A stretch of DNA of 6,610 nt. Origin: Micrococcales bacterium (GTDB lineage: Bacteria > Actinomycetota > Actinomycetes > Actinomycetales > Cellulomonadaceae). Position 1 is the first letter of the stretch. Each line of letters opens with the position of its first letter. Shown in pieces: positions 1 through 6,185 of the stretch. The position numbers and the translations under genes are program-made. The stretch spans positions 1 through 6,610 of the forward strand of contig WRCL01000107.1 in assembly GCA_009783975.1 (NCBI GenBank), written 5' to 3'. A model generated the notes under the pieces. The model had not been told where the DNA came from and did no database searches. It worked only from the letters and a program-made list of their open reading frames with translations.

Positions 1-604
1 ACTCGGGGCTCACCAGCACATCATGGTCGACGGCCTCGACAACCCACGACCGCCGGCTTGCCATACCTCGAAAACCGGCGTGCTTGGCCGACCCGATCGT
101 GACGACGGAGTACCCGTGGGCCTCGATGTTGGCAACGGCGGCGCGGGCCGACCCTTCGTCCTGCGTGAACAGCAGGTGCAGCACCTGGGGGCTGGGTCCT
201 GGGGGCACACGCCCAGCAACTGTGGCACACACCTCCTCGACGTGTGCGTGGCGCTCGGCGACGTTGTCACGGGCTCGCGCCAAGAGCGGGTCGACGTCGG
301 CAGCGGGTCCACCGAGAGCCAGGCAGCGCTCCAGGTACGGGACGGCCTCGTGCCCGCACTCAAGCTCGACGAGGACCACACCCATCCTGAAGCACCACAC
401 CCAGGTGTTCTGGGCCTGCGGGGAGAGCGACTCCAGCAACCGCAACGCCTCACGGTTGTTCCCGGTGTTGATCCGCGCACGGGCCAGCAGACCTGTGAGC
501 TCGTCGCCACGCTGGTCAGCGGGGACACTCTCGACGGCTTTGATGATCTTCTTGTGCTGCGACGCCTGGTGCCAGGCGTCGACGCGTTGCACGAGGTTGT
601 CCAC
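1..604 (-). CDS. TPR protein with probable C-terminal RraB-like domain (3' end cut by window)
   Basis: The first 201 residues are visible and the C-terminus runs off the window. Seen: the frame opens at a GTG (604-602) behind a perfect AGGAGG (615-610, 5-nt spacer), with no better in-frame start upstream. Residues about 4-115 form amphipathic helical pairs of TPR type, for example REALRLLESL (51-60), a WxWxFRMG stretch (68-75) and EAVPYLERCLALG (86-98). Residues about 139-201 look like a separate alpha/beta domain: QVLHLLFTQDEGSARAAV, then a GYSVV strand, then WVVEAVDHDVLVSPE at the edge. This order resembles the RraB family (regulator of ribonuclease E activity, PF06877), where a DE-x-A helix, a strand and a 'WLV' strand precede a helix outside this window. 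The RraB call is inference from pattern; the TPR call is firmer. It sits 14 nt after the gatB stop, probably in the same transcript. Its role is unknown; it is probably a cytoplasmic protein-binding or regulatory protein. No signal peptide or membrane segment is visible. Confidence 0.72.
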   Translation of the reverse strand, partial: MDNLVQRVDAWHQASQHKKIIKAVESVPADQRGDELTGLLARARINTGNNREALRLLESLSPQAQNTWVWCFRMGVVLVELECGHEAVPYLERCLALGGPAADVDPLLARARDNVAERHAHVEEVCATVAGRVPPGPSPQVLHLLFTQDEGSARAAVANIEAHGYSVVTIGSAKHAGFRGMASRRSWVVEAVDHDVLVSPE

Positions 605-609
605 CAGGT

Positions 610-615
610 CCTCCT
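610..615 (-). promoter_or_regulatory. Shine-Dalgarno AGGAGG that fixes the TPR gene start
   Basis: A full-consensus AGGAGG lies just after the gatB TGA (621-619) and five bases before the GTG at 604. Its placement between the two genes decides the start of the downstream gene and suggests coupled or re-initiated translation from the gat message. Confidence 0.7.
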
Positions 616-618
616 CGG

Positions 619-2118
619 TCAGGTGTTGGTGACGCGCTCGACGACGAGCTCGCGGACGCGGGCGGCGTCGGCTTGGCCGCGGGTGGCTTTCATGACGGCG
701 CCGATGATCGCGCCGACGGGGCCCAGGTTGCCTGAGCGGATCTTCGCGGCGATATCGGGCTGGGCAGCCAGGGCTGCGTCGATCGCCTCGAGCAGGGGGC
801 CGTCGTCGGAGACGACCGCGAGGCCGCGAGCGGCGACGACCTGTTCGGGGTCGCCTTCACCGGAGAGGACGCCTTCGAGGACCTGGCGGGCGAGCTTGTC
901 GGTGAGCGTGCCGTCGTCGACCAGGTGCTGGAGCTGGCCGATCTGGGCGGGGGTGATCGGCAGGGCGTCGAGCTCGGTGTCGCGGTCTTTGGCGGTGCGG
1001 GCCAGCTCGCCCATCCACCACTTGCGGGCGGCGGCGGGGGTGACGCCGGCGGCGACGGTCGCTTCGATGAGCTCGACGGCACCGGCGTTGACGACGTCAC
1101 GCATCTCGGCGTCGGCGTACCCCCACTCGGTGGCCAGGCGCCGGCGGCGGGCGGCGGGCAGCTCGGGCAGGCTGGCACGGATCTGCTCGACCCATGCTGG
1201 GTCTGGGACGATCGGGACCAGGTCGGGTTCGGGGAAGTAGCGGTAGTCCTCGGCGTCGGACTTGATGCGGCCCGGGGAGGTCACCGCGCGGTCTTCGTGC
1301 CAGTGGCGGGTCTCTTGGACGACGACCTCGCCGGCGTCCAGCACGGCGGCCTGCCGGCTGATCTCGTGGCGGACGGCCCGTTCGACGGCACGGAACGAGT
1401 TGACGTTCTTCGTCTCGGTGCGGGTGCCCAACGGTGCGTCCGGCGACGGACGCAAAGAGACGTTGACGTCGGCGCGGACGTTCCCGCGTTCCATCCGGGC
1501 TTCGGACACACCCAGTGCGCGGAACATGTCCCGCAAGGTCTGCACATAGGCGCGGGCAACCTCGGGCGCCCGGTCCCCGGCGCCTTCGATGGGTTTTGTG
1601 ACGATCTCGACCAACGGGACGCCCGCACGGTTGTAGTCGACCAAAGAATAGTCCGCACCATGGATTCGGCCGCCTTCACCGCCGACGTGGGTGTTCTTCC
1701 CTGCGTCTTCTTCCATGTGGGCGCGCTCGATGAGGACGCGGAACACCGTGCCGTCTTCGAGCTCGACGTCGACCCAACCACCCGAAGCAATGGGCTCGTC
1801 GTACTGGGAGGTCTGGAAGTTCTTGGGGACGTCAGGGTAGAAATAGTTCTTGCGGGCGAAGCGGCACGAGGTGGCGATCTGGCAGTTCATCGCCAGGCCG
1901 ATGCGCACCGCGTACTCCACGGCGGTGCCGTTGACCGCCGGAAGCGCCCCGGGCAGGCCCAGGGAGACCGGGGTGACCTGCGTGTTCGGCTCGGCACCGA
2001 ACGACTGCTCAGCCCCGTCGAACATCTTCGTGCGGGTGCCGAGCTCAACATGCACCTCGATGCCCAGCACCGGGTCGTAGCGGCGCACCGCGTCGTCGTA
2101 GTCCACCAGGGCGCTCAC
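619..2118 (-). CDS. gatB: Aspartyl/glutamyl-tRNA(Asn/Gln) amidotransferase subunit B
   Basis: GatB binds mischarged Glu-tRNA(Gln) or Asp-tRNA(Asn), phosphorylates the tRNA-bound side chain with ATP, and uses ammonia channelled from GatA to form the amide. The 499-residue length is normal. Seen in order: LGIEVHVEL (18-26) opening the cradle domain; an [12 protein letters not shown] segment (91-102); [11 protein letters not shown] (131-141); the GatB signature [14 protein letters not shown] (160-173); a [11 protein letters not shown] stretch (232-242); YRYFPEPDL (292-300); and a C-terminal helical YqeY-like tRNA-binding region (about 355-499) containing MKATRGQAD. No frameshift or missing motif is apparent. 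The start is GTG at 2118-2116, overlapping the gatA TGA by four bases (GTGA), with GGAGG at 2130-2126 seven bases upstream. It is cytoplasmic and forms a heterotrimer with GatA and GatC. Confidence 0.97.
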   Translation of the reverse strand: MSALVDYDDAVRRYDPVLGIEVHVELGTRTKMFDGAEQSFGAEPNTQVTPVSLGLPGALPAVNGTAVEYAVRIGLAMNCQIATSCRFARKNYFYPDVPKNFQTSQYDEPIASGGWVDVELEDGTVFRVLIERAHMEEDAGKNTHVGGEGGRIHGADYSLVDYNRAGVPLVEIVTKPIEGAGDRAPEVARAYVQTLRDMFRALGVSEARMERGNVRADVNVSLRPSPDAPLGTRTETKNVNSFRAVERAVRHEISRQAAVLDAGEVVVQETRHWHEDRAVTSPGRIKSDAEDYRYFPEPDLVPIVPDPAWVEQIRASLPELPAARRRRLATEWGYADAEMRDVVNAGAVELIEATVAAGVTPAAARKWWMGELARTAKDRDTELDALPITPAQIGQLQHLVDDGTLTDKLARQVLEGVLSGEGDPEQVVAARGLAVVSDDGPLLEAIDAALAAQPDIAAKIRSGNLGPVGAIIGAVMKATRGQADAARVRELVVERVTNT

Positions 2119-3629
2119 TGTGCCACCTCCAGCTCAGGTGCCTGGGCGAGCAGCGGGCCGCCCCAGCGGGTTTCCAGGGCGGCTTCGAGTGCGGCGCCCA
2201 CCCGGTACAGACGGTCGTCGGCGCGGACCGGGGCGAGCACCTGGAAACCGACAGGCAAACCGTCGTCACCCAGGCCTGCCGGGACCGAGATCCCCGGGAC
2301 CCCGGCAAGGTTCGCTGGGATCGTGGCGACGTCGTTGAGGTACATCGACAGCGGGTCGTCGAGCTTTTCCCCGAGCCGGAACGCCGTGGTCGGCGCTGTC
2401 GGGGAAACCAGGACGTCCGCGCGGGTGAACGCCGCGGCAAAGTCACGCTGGATCAATGTCCGGACTTTTTGTGCCGAACCGTAGTAGGCGTCGTAATACC
2501 CTGCGGACAACGCGTATGTGCCCAAGATGATGCGTCGTTTGACCTCGTCGCCAAAACCTTGCCCGCGCGTGGCGGCCATGACCCGTTCGGCGGTGACCGG
2601 ACCATCCGCCGGTTCGACGCGCAACCCGTAACGCATCCCGTCGAACTTGGCGAGGTTGCTGCTGGCCTCGGCCGGCAAGATCAGGTAGTACGCGGCCAGG
2701 GCGTACTCGAAGTGCGGGCAGGAGACTTCGACGACCTGCGCGCCGGCGTCGGTGAGCAGGTCCAAGGCCTCACCGAACCGCGCCAGGACACCAGGTTGGT
2801 ACCCCTCACCGCCCAGCTCGGTGACCACCCCGACGCGCAACCCCGCCAGGTCGCCGGTCGCGCCACGGCGAGCAGCAGCGACCAGGTCAGGCACCGGTTC
2901 GGCCAGGGACGTGGAGTCCAGCGGGTCGTGCCCACCGATGAGCTCGTGCAGCCGCGCGGCGTCGAGCACGGTGCGTGTGACCGGCCCGGCCTGGTCCAGC
3001 GACGAGGCCAACGCGATGAGCCCGTACCGCGAGACCGACCCGTAGGTGGGTTTGGCGCCGACAGTCCCGGTGACCGCGGCAGGCTGGCGGATGGACCCAC
3101 CGGTGTCGGTGCCGATCGCCAGCGGCGCCTCGTACGCGCCGACCGCGGCCGCCGACCCCCCACCTGACCCCCCAGGGATGCGGTCGAGGTCCCACGGGTT
3201 GTGCGTGTCGCCGTAGCCGGAGTGCTCGGTGGACGAGCCCATGGCGAACTCGTCCATGTTCGTCTTGCCCAGGATCGGCAGGCCCGCGGCCTTGATCCGG
3301 GTCACCAGCGTCGCGTCGTACGGGGGCACCCAGCCCTGCAGGATCCGCGAGCCGGCGGTCGTCGGCACCCCGCGCGTGACCACGACGTCCTTCACGGCGA
3401 TGGGCACCCCGGCCAGCGGGTGCAGGTCGTCCCCGGCGGCGCGCGCCTGGTCGACGGCCGCGGCGGTGGCCAGGGCGTCGTCGCCGCACACGTGCAGGTA
3501 GGCGTGCACCGCCGGGTCGACCGCGGCGATACGGGCCAGGTGCGCCTGCGTGGCTTCGACGCTGCTGACGTGCCTGCTGGTCAGGGCGTCGGCCAGCGCG
3601 GTCGCTGACATGCGGACCAGGTCGTCCAT
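2115..3629 (-). CDS. gatA: Aspartyl/glutamyl-tRNA(Asn/Gln) amidotransferase subunit A
   Basis: GatA is the glutaminase of GatCAB: it hydrolyses glutamine (or asparagine) and passes ammonia to GatB. It belongs to the amidase-signature family. The 504 residues are full length. The Ser-cisSer-Lys catalytic triad is readable: Lys80 in [10 protein letters not shown], cis-Ser155 in the [11 protein letters not shown] loop and nucleophile Ser179 in [10 protein letters not shown]. This spacing matches that known for the family. [11 protein letters not shown] (121-131) and the C-terminal [15 protein letters not shown] segment are also standard. The ATG at 3629-3627 shares one base with the gatC stop (TGATG) and follows GGGGGAGG at 3644-3637. 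An internal ATG at codon 7 is less likely because homologues usually carry an N-terminus like MDDLVRMSA. It is intact, cytoplasmic and co-translated with gatC and gatB. Confidence 0.97.
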   Translation of the reverse strand: MDDLVRMSATALADALTSRHVSSVEATQAHLARIAAVDPAVHAYLHVCGDDALATAAAVDQARAAGDDLHPLAGVPIAVKDVVVTRGVPTTAGSRILQGWVPPYDATLVTRIKAAGLPILGKTNMDEFAMGSSTEHSGYGDTHNPWDLDRIPGGSGGGSAAAVGAYEAPLAIGTDTGGSIRQPAAVTGTVGAKPTYGSVSRYGLIALASSLDQAGPVTRTVLDAARLHELIGGHDPLDSTSLAEPVPDLVAAARRGATGDLAGLRVGVVTELGGEGYQPGVLARFGEALDLLTDAGAQVVEVSCPHFEYALAAYYLILPAEASSNLAKFDGMRYGLRVEPADGPVTAERVMAATRGQGFGDEVKRRIILGTYALSAGYYDAYYGSAQKVRTLIQRDFAAAFTRADVLVSPTAPTTAFRLGEKLDDPLSMYLNDVATIPANLAGVPGISVPAGLGDDGLPVGFQVLAPVRADDRLYRVGAALEAALETRWGGPLLAQAPELEVAQ

Positions 3630-3928
3630 CAGGCGTCCTCCCCCAAGATCTGCGGTACGACGAACTTGCCCTCAGCAGCCTCGGGCGCCGCCGCGAGGAC
3701 CTCGTCACGGTCCAGCGGCGCGACAGGCACATCCTCGCGGAACACGTTGGACAGCGGCACCGGGTGGCTCGTCGCCGGGACGTCAGGCGTGGCAACCTGC
3801 GAGACCTTCGCGACCGCCTCGACGATGACTTCCAGCTCACCAGCCAACCGGTCCAGCTCGTCAGGCACCAGGTCGATGCGGGCCAACGCCGCTACACGCG
3901 CGACCTCGTCGCGCCAGGGGGTGGACAT
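3629..3928 (-). CDS. gatC: Aspartyl/glutamyl-tRNA(Asn/Gln) amidotransferase subunit C
   Basis: GatC is the small belt subunit that wraps GatA and GatB and stabilises the heterotrimer. The 99 residues are normal length. Recognisable family features are the N-terminal helix [20 protein letters not shown], a long second helix, the conserved [16 protein letters not shown] segment (53-68) and the C-terminal GKFVVPQIL. The ATG at 3928-3926 is the only sensible start: an in-frame TAG lies four codons upstream. There is no Shine-Dalgarno in front of it; instead a -10-like TAGAGT ends six bases before the A, which fits a leaderless message. It is the first gene of the gatCAB operon and overlaps gatA by one base. 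The start codon lies within one arm of a 12-bp inverted repeat. Confidence 0.96.
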   Translation of the reverse strand: MSTPWRDEVARVAALARIDLVPDELDRLAGELEVIVEAVAKVSQVATPDVPATSHPVPLSNVFREDVPVAPLDRDEVLAAAPEAAEGKFVVPQILGEDA

Positions 3929-3953
3929 GGCGCCACTCTAGGCCATGTCCACC
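3920..3953. repeat. Perfect 12-bp inverted repeat around the gatC start and -10 box
   Basis: GGTGGACATGGC (3920-3931) is the exact reverse complement of GCCATGTCCACC (3942-3953), with a 10-base spacer (3932-3941). One arm carries the gatC ATG and the next two codons, the other lies just upstream of the -10-like box, and the box lies in the spacer. If the message is leaderless, only one arm would be in the RNA, so a DNA operator is more likely than an RNA hairpin. A chance inverted duplication is the alternative. Confidence 0.6.
3935..3940 (-). promoter_or_regulatory. Candidate -10 element (TAGAGT) of a leaderless gatC promoter
   Basis: TAGAGT fits the actinobacterial TANNNT -10 pattern. It is followed by exactly six bases (GGCGCC) and then the gatC ATG, so the A of the start codon would be +1. 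No convincing -35 hexamer lies 16-19 bp upstream (that stretch reads as C/G-rich sequence), which is common for actinobacterial housekeeping promoters. The promoter call is inferred from position and lack of a ribosome-binding site. Confidence 0.45.
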
Positions 3954-3981
3954 GCTCGGCCCGACCCGGCTGCGCCCCGCC

Positions 3982-4019
3982 GCCGGGACGCGAAGGTCGG
4001 GCCGGGACGCGAAGGTCGG
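3982..4019. repeat. Two-copy perfect 19-bp tandem repeat
   Basis: The unit GCCGGGACGCGAAGGTCGG occurs at 3982-4000 and again, with no gap or mismatch, at 4001-4019. It lies in the gap between the pilus operon and gatC. The unit length is not a multiple of three, which fits non-coding DNA. A 10-bp complement to part of the first copy and its junction (3995-4004) lies at 3957-3966, but in such GC-rich sequence this may be chance. Confidence 0.85.
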
Positions 4020-4119
4020 GATTCGGTGCATGGCCTCGTCGATACTGGTGGGTCGGCGACGATCTTCATCCCCGACGGATTTCTCTCATGATCGGGGACG
4101 GGGCAACACGGCCGCGCTG

Positions 4120-4542
4120 TCACGGCTCCGCAGCGCTGACGCCGCGGATCGGGCGGGCGGTGGCCTCCTGGGTGATATGCCACGACGGCGCACCGTCCCA
4201 CACAGCCACGACCGGCCGGTACTCAGTCGTGCACGTCACCGTCAGGCTGCCGTCAGCATTGACAACGGCAGTGCCTTCCATGCCGGCCGCCGCCACGACC
4301 TGCAGGGCGGTGGCCACCGCTGCCGGGCCATCTAGGACCGGGGCGTCGCCCAGCGCTGCCTGCGCCAGGTCGAGCCGGGTGACCCCAGCCCGGGCAGCCT
4401 GCTGGGCGCACCACGCAGCCTCGTCCTGGGCACGCATCAACCCGCCACCGTCGACCACCAGCCCCAAGGCGATCAGCATCGCAAACAATGTGACCAGCAC
4501 GAACAGCTCGGTGCCGCCACGGTCGTCGGTCCGGCGCGTCAC
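4120..4542 (-). CDS. TadG-like / TadE-like membrane-anchored pilus assembly protein
   Basis: This 140-residue protein has the usual layout of actinobacterial TadG-related or Rv3654c-like proteins: a charged N-terminus with DRGGTE (7-12), one hydrophobic helix (about 13-30), then VVDGGGLMRAQDEA (29-42) and an alanine-rich helix AAWCAQQAARAG (42-53). A small extracytoplasmic domain with NADGSLTVTCTTEY (95-108) follows. It is expected to sit in the membrane with its C-terminus outside and to act as a minor pseudopilin or assembly factor of a Flp/Tad system. The GTG at 4542-4540 overlaps the upstream stop as GTGA and has GGGAG at 4553-4549, six bases away. A longer frame reaching 4803 is open, but its N-terminal part is Arg-rich and overlaps a better-supported gene. 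It is much shorter than classical TadG and lacks a von Willebrand domain. It is the last gene of its operon in this window. Confidence 0.8.
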   Translation of the reverse strand: MTRRTDDRGGTELFVLVTLFAMLIALGLVVDGGGLMRAQDEAAWCAQQAARAGVTRLDLAQAALGDAPVLDGPAAVATALQVVAAAGMEGTAVVNADGSLTVTCTTEYRPVVAVWDGAPSWHITQEATARPIRGVSAAEP

Positions 4543-5354
4543 TTGCGGCTCCCGGGCCCTGGGACCAAGATTCCCTGGATCTCGCCGACGCGTTTCTGGG
4601 TCGCCCGGTCCACCTGGACCATGATCACCCCGGACTGCCCGCCGCCGGACCACCTGACGGTCCAGTGCGCGGTCACGGTGACAGTGAACTCCTCGTGGGG
4701 CATTTTTGCCGAGGTGCGTGTGTAGACGTACCCGCACGTCGGCGACGGCAGCCCGGCGTACCTGGCTTCGAACGGCGTCCCAGCCGCGTTGGCCCCCGAG
4801 CACGTCACGCTGACCCCATCACCCATCGCCCACACCGTCTTGTCCAGCACCGCGGTCGCGCTGACAGTGGTCCCACCGTCGGAGGCTTCTCGGGTGATCG
4901 GCCCGGTCGTGGAATCCCCCGGGTCTGCCGCCCACATCCACGCGTACATCCCCACATACTGCATCTGGGACGGCGGTGTTCCTCCAGTCATCCCGATAGC
5001 CGGGGCCTGCAGGCTCATCGACGTCACGGCACGCTCTGCCAACTGGCGCGGGGAGACCCCAGCGGGGCCCACCCAGAGGATCCGTTGAGCGAAGCATTCC
5101 GTTTCGACACCTCGCAGACATGTCTCTTCCTGACACAGGTATATGGCACCGTCGGTGCGCCCCGCAGCGCCTGCTCGATCCCACAACTCGCCGCCCGGTT
5201 CGAAACGCTCGTCTTTGTATGGCAGTCCCGCAGTGGGTGACCTGAAACACGCGTTCCACCGGTCCCACTTCCACCCATCCCCGTTCGTACAGATCTCTTT
5301 TTTCTTGGCAGGATCAGAAGGGTCTTTCGGATTTCGGACACGGAATGCCACCAC
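4539..5354 (-). CDS. Secreted Cys-rich PKD-like protein, main (C-terminal) part of a frame-split gene
   Basis: This is the main body of an extracytoplasmic protein of the type often labelled 'ATP/GTP-binding protein' or hypothetical in actinobacteria. In the frame numbered from an ATG at 5438 (299 residues), the recognisable parts begin after about residue 45. They are EICTNGDGWKWDRWNACF (48-65), PRQLAERAVTSMSLQAPAI (130-148), YAWMWA (165-170), VWAMGDGVSVTCSG (202-215) resembling a PKD-domain DG motif, SPTCGYVYTRTS (232-243), and HWTVRWSGGGQSG (258-270). Seven cysteines (50, 64, 102, 107, 115, 213, 235) suggest disulphides and export. This frame has no signal peptide: one is encoded just upstream in another frame (5559-5314). 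The boundary given is a GTG at 5354 behind GGAGG (5367-5363, 8-nt spacer), the only well-placed start. The frame stays open to 5438 and the natural product is probably a fusion with the upstream part. I know of no nucleotide-binding motif here; the true function is unknown, but the operon places it with Tad pilin genes. Confidence 0.75.
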   Translation of the reverse strand: MVAFRVRNPKDPSDPAKKKEICTNGDGWKWDRWNACFRSPTAGLPYKDERFEPGGELWDRAGAAGRTDGAIYLCQEETCLRGVETECFAQRILWVGPAGVSPRQLAERAVTSMSLQAPAIGMTGGTPPSQMQYVGMYAWMWAADPGDSTTGPITREASDGGTTVSATAVLDKTVWAMGDGVSVTCSGANAAGTPFEARYAGLPSPTCGYVYTRTSAKMPHEEFTVTVTAHWTVRWSGGGQSGVIMVQVDRATQKRVGEIQGILVPGPGSRK

Positions 5355-5559
5355 CCCCGCCACCTCCGGAGGTCGACCCGTCTGCCTCGAAGTCACTATC
5401 CCATTGCGAGTCCGCATACGATGCCGACGAGACCACAAGGACCATGAGGAAAAGAATCGCGACGAAGAAGGGAGGCCCTGTTCTCGTCATGGTCCTTTTC
5501 TTTCGGTGTGAGCGGCGGGAGGTTCGGCCAGTCCGGGCCGCTGTGCTCGTCCTGTTCAT
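5314..5559 (-). CDS. Signal-peptide (N-terminal) part of the frame-split secreted PKD-like protein
   Basis: This is an 81-codon frame starting at ATG 5559-5557, which overlaps the lipoprotein stop as ATGA. It has a long basic n-region (residues 1-27, many Arg/Lys), a hydrophobic core PFFVAILFLMVLVV (30-43) and a likely signal-peptidase-I site after SYA (47-49). An acidic linker, DSQWDSDFEADG, a seven-glycine run and then a TGA at 5316-5314 follow. A second ATG (5490-5488) just before the hydrophobic core would give a more ordinary signal peptide, though its upstream AAGGA is very close. By itself it would be a short secreted peptide. The main Cys-rich domain continues in the frame shifted by +1, so this is most likely the 5' end of that gene. 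Removing one base in the G run at 5354-5358 would join the two. It could instead be a real short gene, which I think less likely. Confidence 0.6.
   Translation of the reverse strand: MNRTSTAARTGRTSRRSHRKKRTMTRTGPPFFVAILFLMVLVVSSASYADSQWDSDFEADGSTSGGGGGGGIPCPKSERPF
5363..5367 (-). promoter_or_regulatory. Internal Shine-Dalgarno-like GGAGG at the frame junction
   Basis: GGAGG lies inside a perfect 12-base palindrome, ACCTCCGGAGGT (5362-5373), and 8 nt before a GTG (5354-5352) in the downstream frame. It could allow internal initiation of the main domain, or stimulate ribosomal frameshifting. Equally, it could be a by-product of the glycine codons GGA-GGT. Confidence 0.3.
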
Positions 5560-6185
5560 CGTTCCATCCCATCTGGGCCGCACGGCCGGGTCTCATCGGT
5601 CGACTGGTCGCTCGTTCTCCACCAGCCGAGGCCGACCGGGTCGGGAGAGGTGACCGCTTCCCCGCGGTCGTCGCGAGGTACGAACCGTGTCATCGTCACA
5701 GTCACGATGTACGAGGGAGGTGTGACCGGATCGCGCCCGGGGTACACCATCTGCACCGTGGAGTTGTCCCGGCATCCTTGCAGAGTCGCCTGTTCCCAGC
5801 CTCGGGGTTCAGCGGCATACTCGACCACCCGGAGATTCCTGACGACCATGTCGCCAATTTTGTACACGCCAGACTCGACCACAGAGGGGAAAGACTCATA
5901 GATTCCATTGTGCTCCTTGTCGGTCGTGAAGCGGACCAAACTCCTCCACTCCGTGAACCCATCGTGCCCCACTGTGTTGTACGCATCGACGTATGCCAGG
6001 TACGCGGCGACCGCCTCGTCCGCGGTGGTGTCCAGGGGGTCGACCGGAGCAGTGGTGGCTGGTGCCTCGGCGTCGGGGGTGTTGTTGTTGGTCGGGGCAG
6101 CCGGCCCAGAACCAGTGCTGCACCCTGACATGAGCAGGGTTCCCAGGGACCCAAGCAGCAGGACCGTGATGATGTGGTGTTTCAT
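5556..6185 (-). CDS. Lipoprotein with probable NTF2-like domain, pilus-operon associated
   Basis: This is a 209-residue exported lipoprotein of unknown function. Seen: an N-terminal signal sequence MKHHIITVLLLGSLGTLLMS, then G-Cys22, a lipobox-like LMSGC (Met at -3 is a mild deviation). A low-complexity Pro/Thr/Ala/Asn linker (about 23-55) follows, then one globular domain (about 56-202). The domain starts DEAVAAYLAYVDAYNTVG (56-73), followed by strands such as DMVVRNLRVVEYA, then GC138 and, near the end, PC202, a possible disulphide pair. The helix-then-curved-sheet pattern and the 'YxAYVDA' helix resemble NTF2/SnoaL-like lipoproteins found near actinobacterial Tad loci; that fold is inferred. 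The start has AGGAG at 6196-6192, six bases away. Its ATG overlaps the upstream tadE-like stop (ATGA) and its own stop overlaps the next ATG. A periplasmic or cell-wall-side accessory role in pilus assembly is plausible but not shown. Confidence 0.82.
   Translation of the reverse strand: MKHHIITVLLLGSLGTLLMSGCSTGSGPAAPTNNNTPDAEAPATTAPVDPLDTTADEAVAAYLAYVDAYNTVGHDGFTEWRSLVRFTTDKEHNGIYESFPSVVESGVYKIGDMVVRNLRVVEYAAEPRGWEQATLQGCRDNSTVQMVYPGRDPVTPPSYIVTVTMTRFVPRDDRGEAVTSPDPVGLGWWRTSDQSTDETRPCGPDGMER

Larger units (their letters stand above)
3929..4119. other. 191-bp intergenic gap between pilus operon and gatC
   Basis: I see no convincing gene here; the open frames are short, rich in Arg and Pro, and lack family features. 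Contents are the candidate gatC promoter, the 12-bp inverted repeat, the 19-bp tandem repeat, and a 7-bp stem (TCCCCGA 4069-4075 with TCGGGGA 4092-4098, 16-base loop). That stem could help end the upstream message, but it has no U-tract, so I do not call it a terminator. Both flanking operons run leftward, so read-through from the pilus operon into gatC is possible. Confidence 0.6.

Noticed and set aside
23..1240. Plus-strand open frame (405 codons) over the TPR gene and the 3' part of gatB
   Set aside because: It crosses two well-supported minus-strand genes with start sites and motifs, and looks like an antisense shadow.
925..2484. Long plus-strand open frame (519 codons) opposite gatB and gatA
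   Set aside because: Its sequence is Gly/Asp/Val/Arg-rich with no family features, and the opposite strand encodes intact, motif-complete gatB and gatA; GC-rich genes commonly leave open antisense frames.
3946..3951. TGGACA as a -35 element for gatC
   Set aside because: It lies only five bases upstream of TAGAGT, far too close for a sigma-70-type -35, and belongs to the inverted-repeat arm.
4114..4136. GCGCTG/CAGCGC stem across the TadG-like stop as an intrinsic terminator
   Set aside because: The stem is only six base pairs with an 11-base loop, begins within coding sequence and has no U-tract.
3938..4201. Minus-strand 87-codon frame in the gap upstream of gatC
   Set aside because: It overlaps the end of the TadG-like gene, contains the non-triplet tandem repeat, and its Pro/Arg/Cys-rich product has no family features.
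3764..4624. Plus-strand open frame (286 codons) spanning gatC, the gap and the TadG-like gene
   Set aside because: It is Arg/Ala/Ser-rich with no domain, and crosses both flanking operons and the intergenic repeats.
4543..4803. Upstream extension of the TadG-like gene to an ATG at 4803
   Set aside because: The extension is Arg/Gly/Asp-rich and lies entirely within the conserved PKD-like coding region; the GTG at 4542 with GTGA overlap and GGGAG is a much better start.
5396..5596. Minus-strand 66-codon frame overlapping the lipoprotein end and the signal-peptide frame
   Set aside because: The overlapping frame carries a clear signal peptide and an ATGA-coupled start, while this one has no recognised feature.
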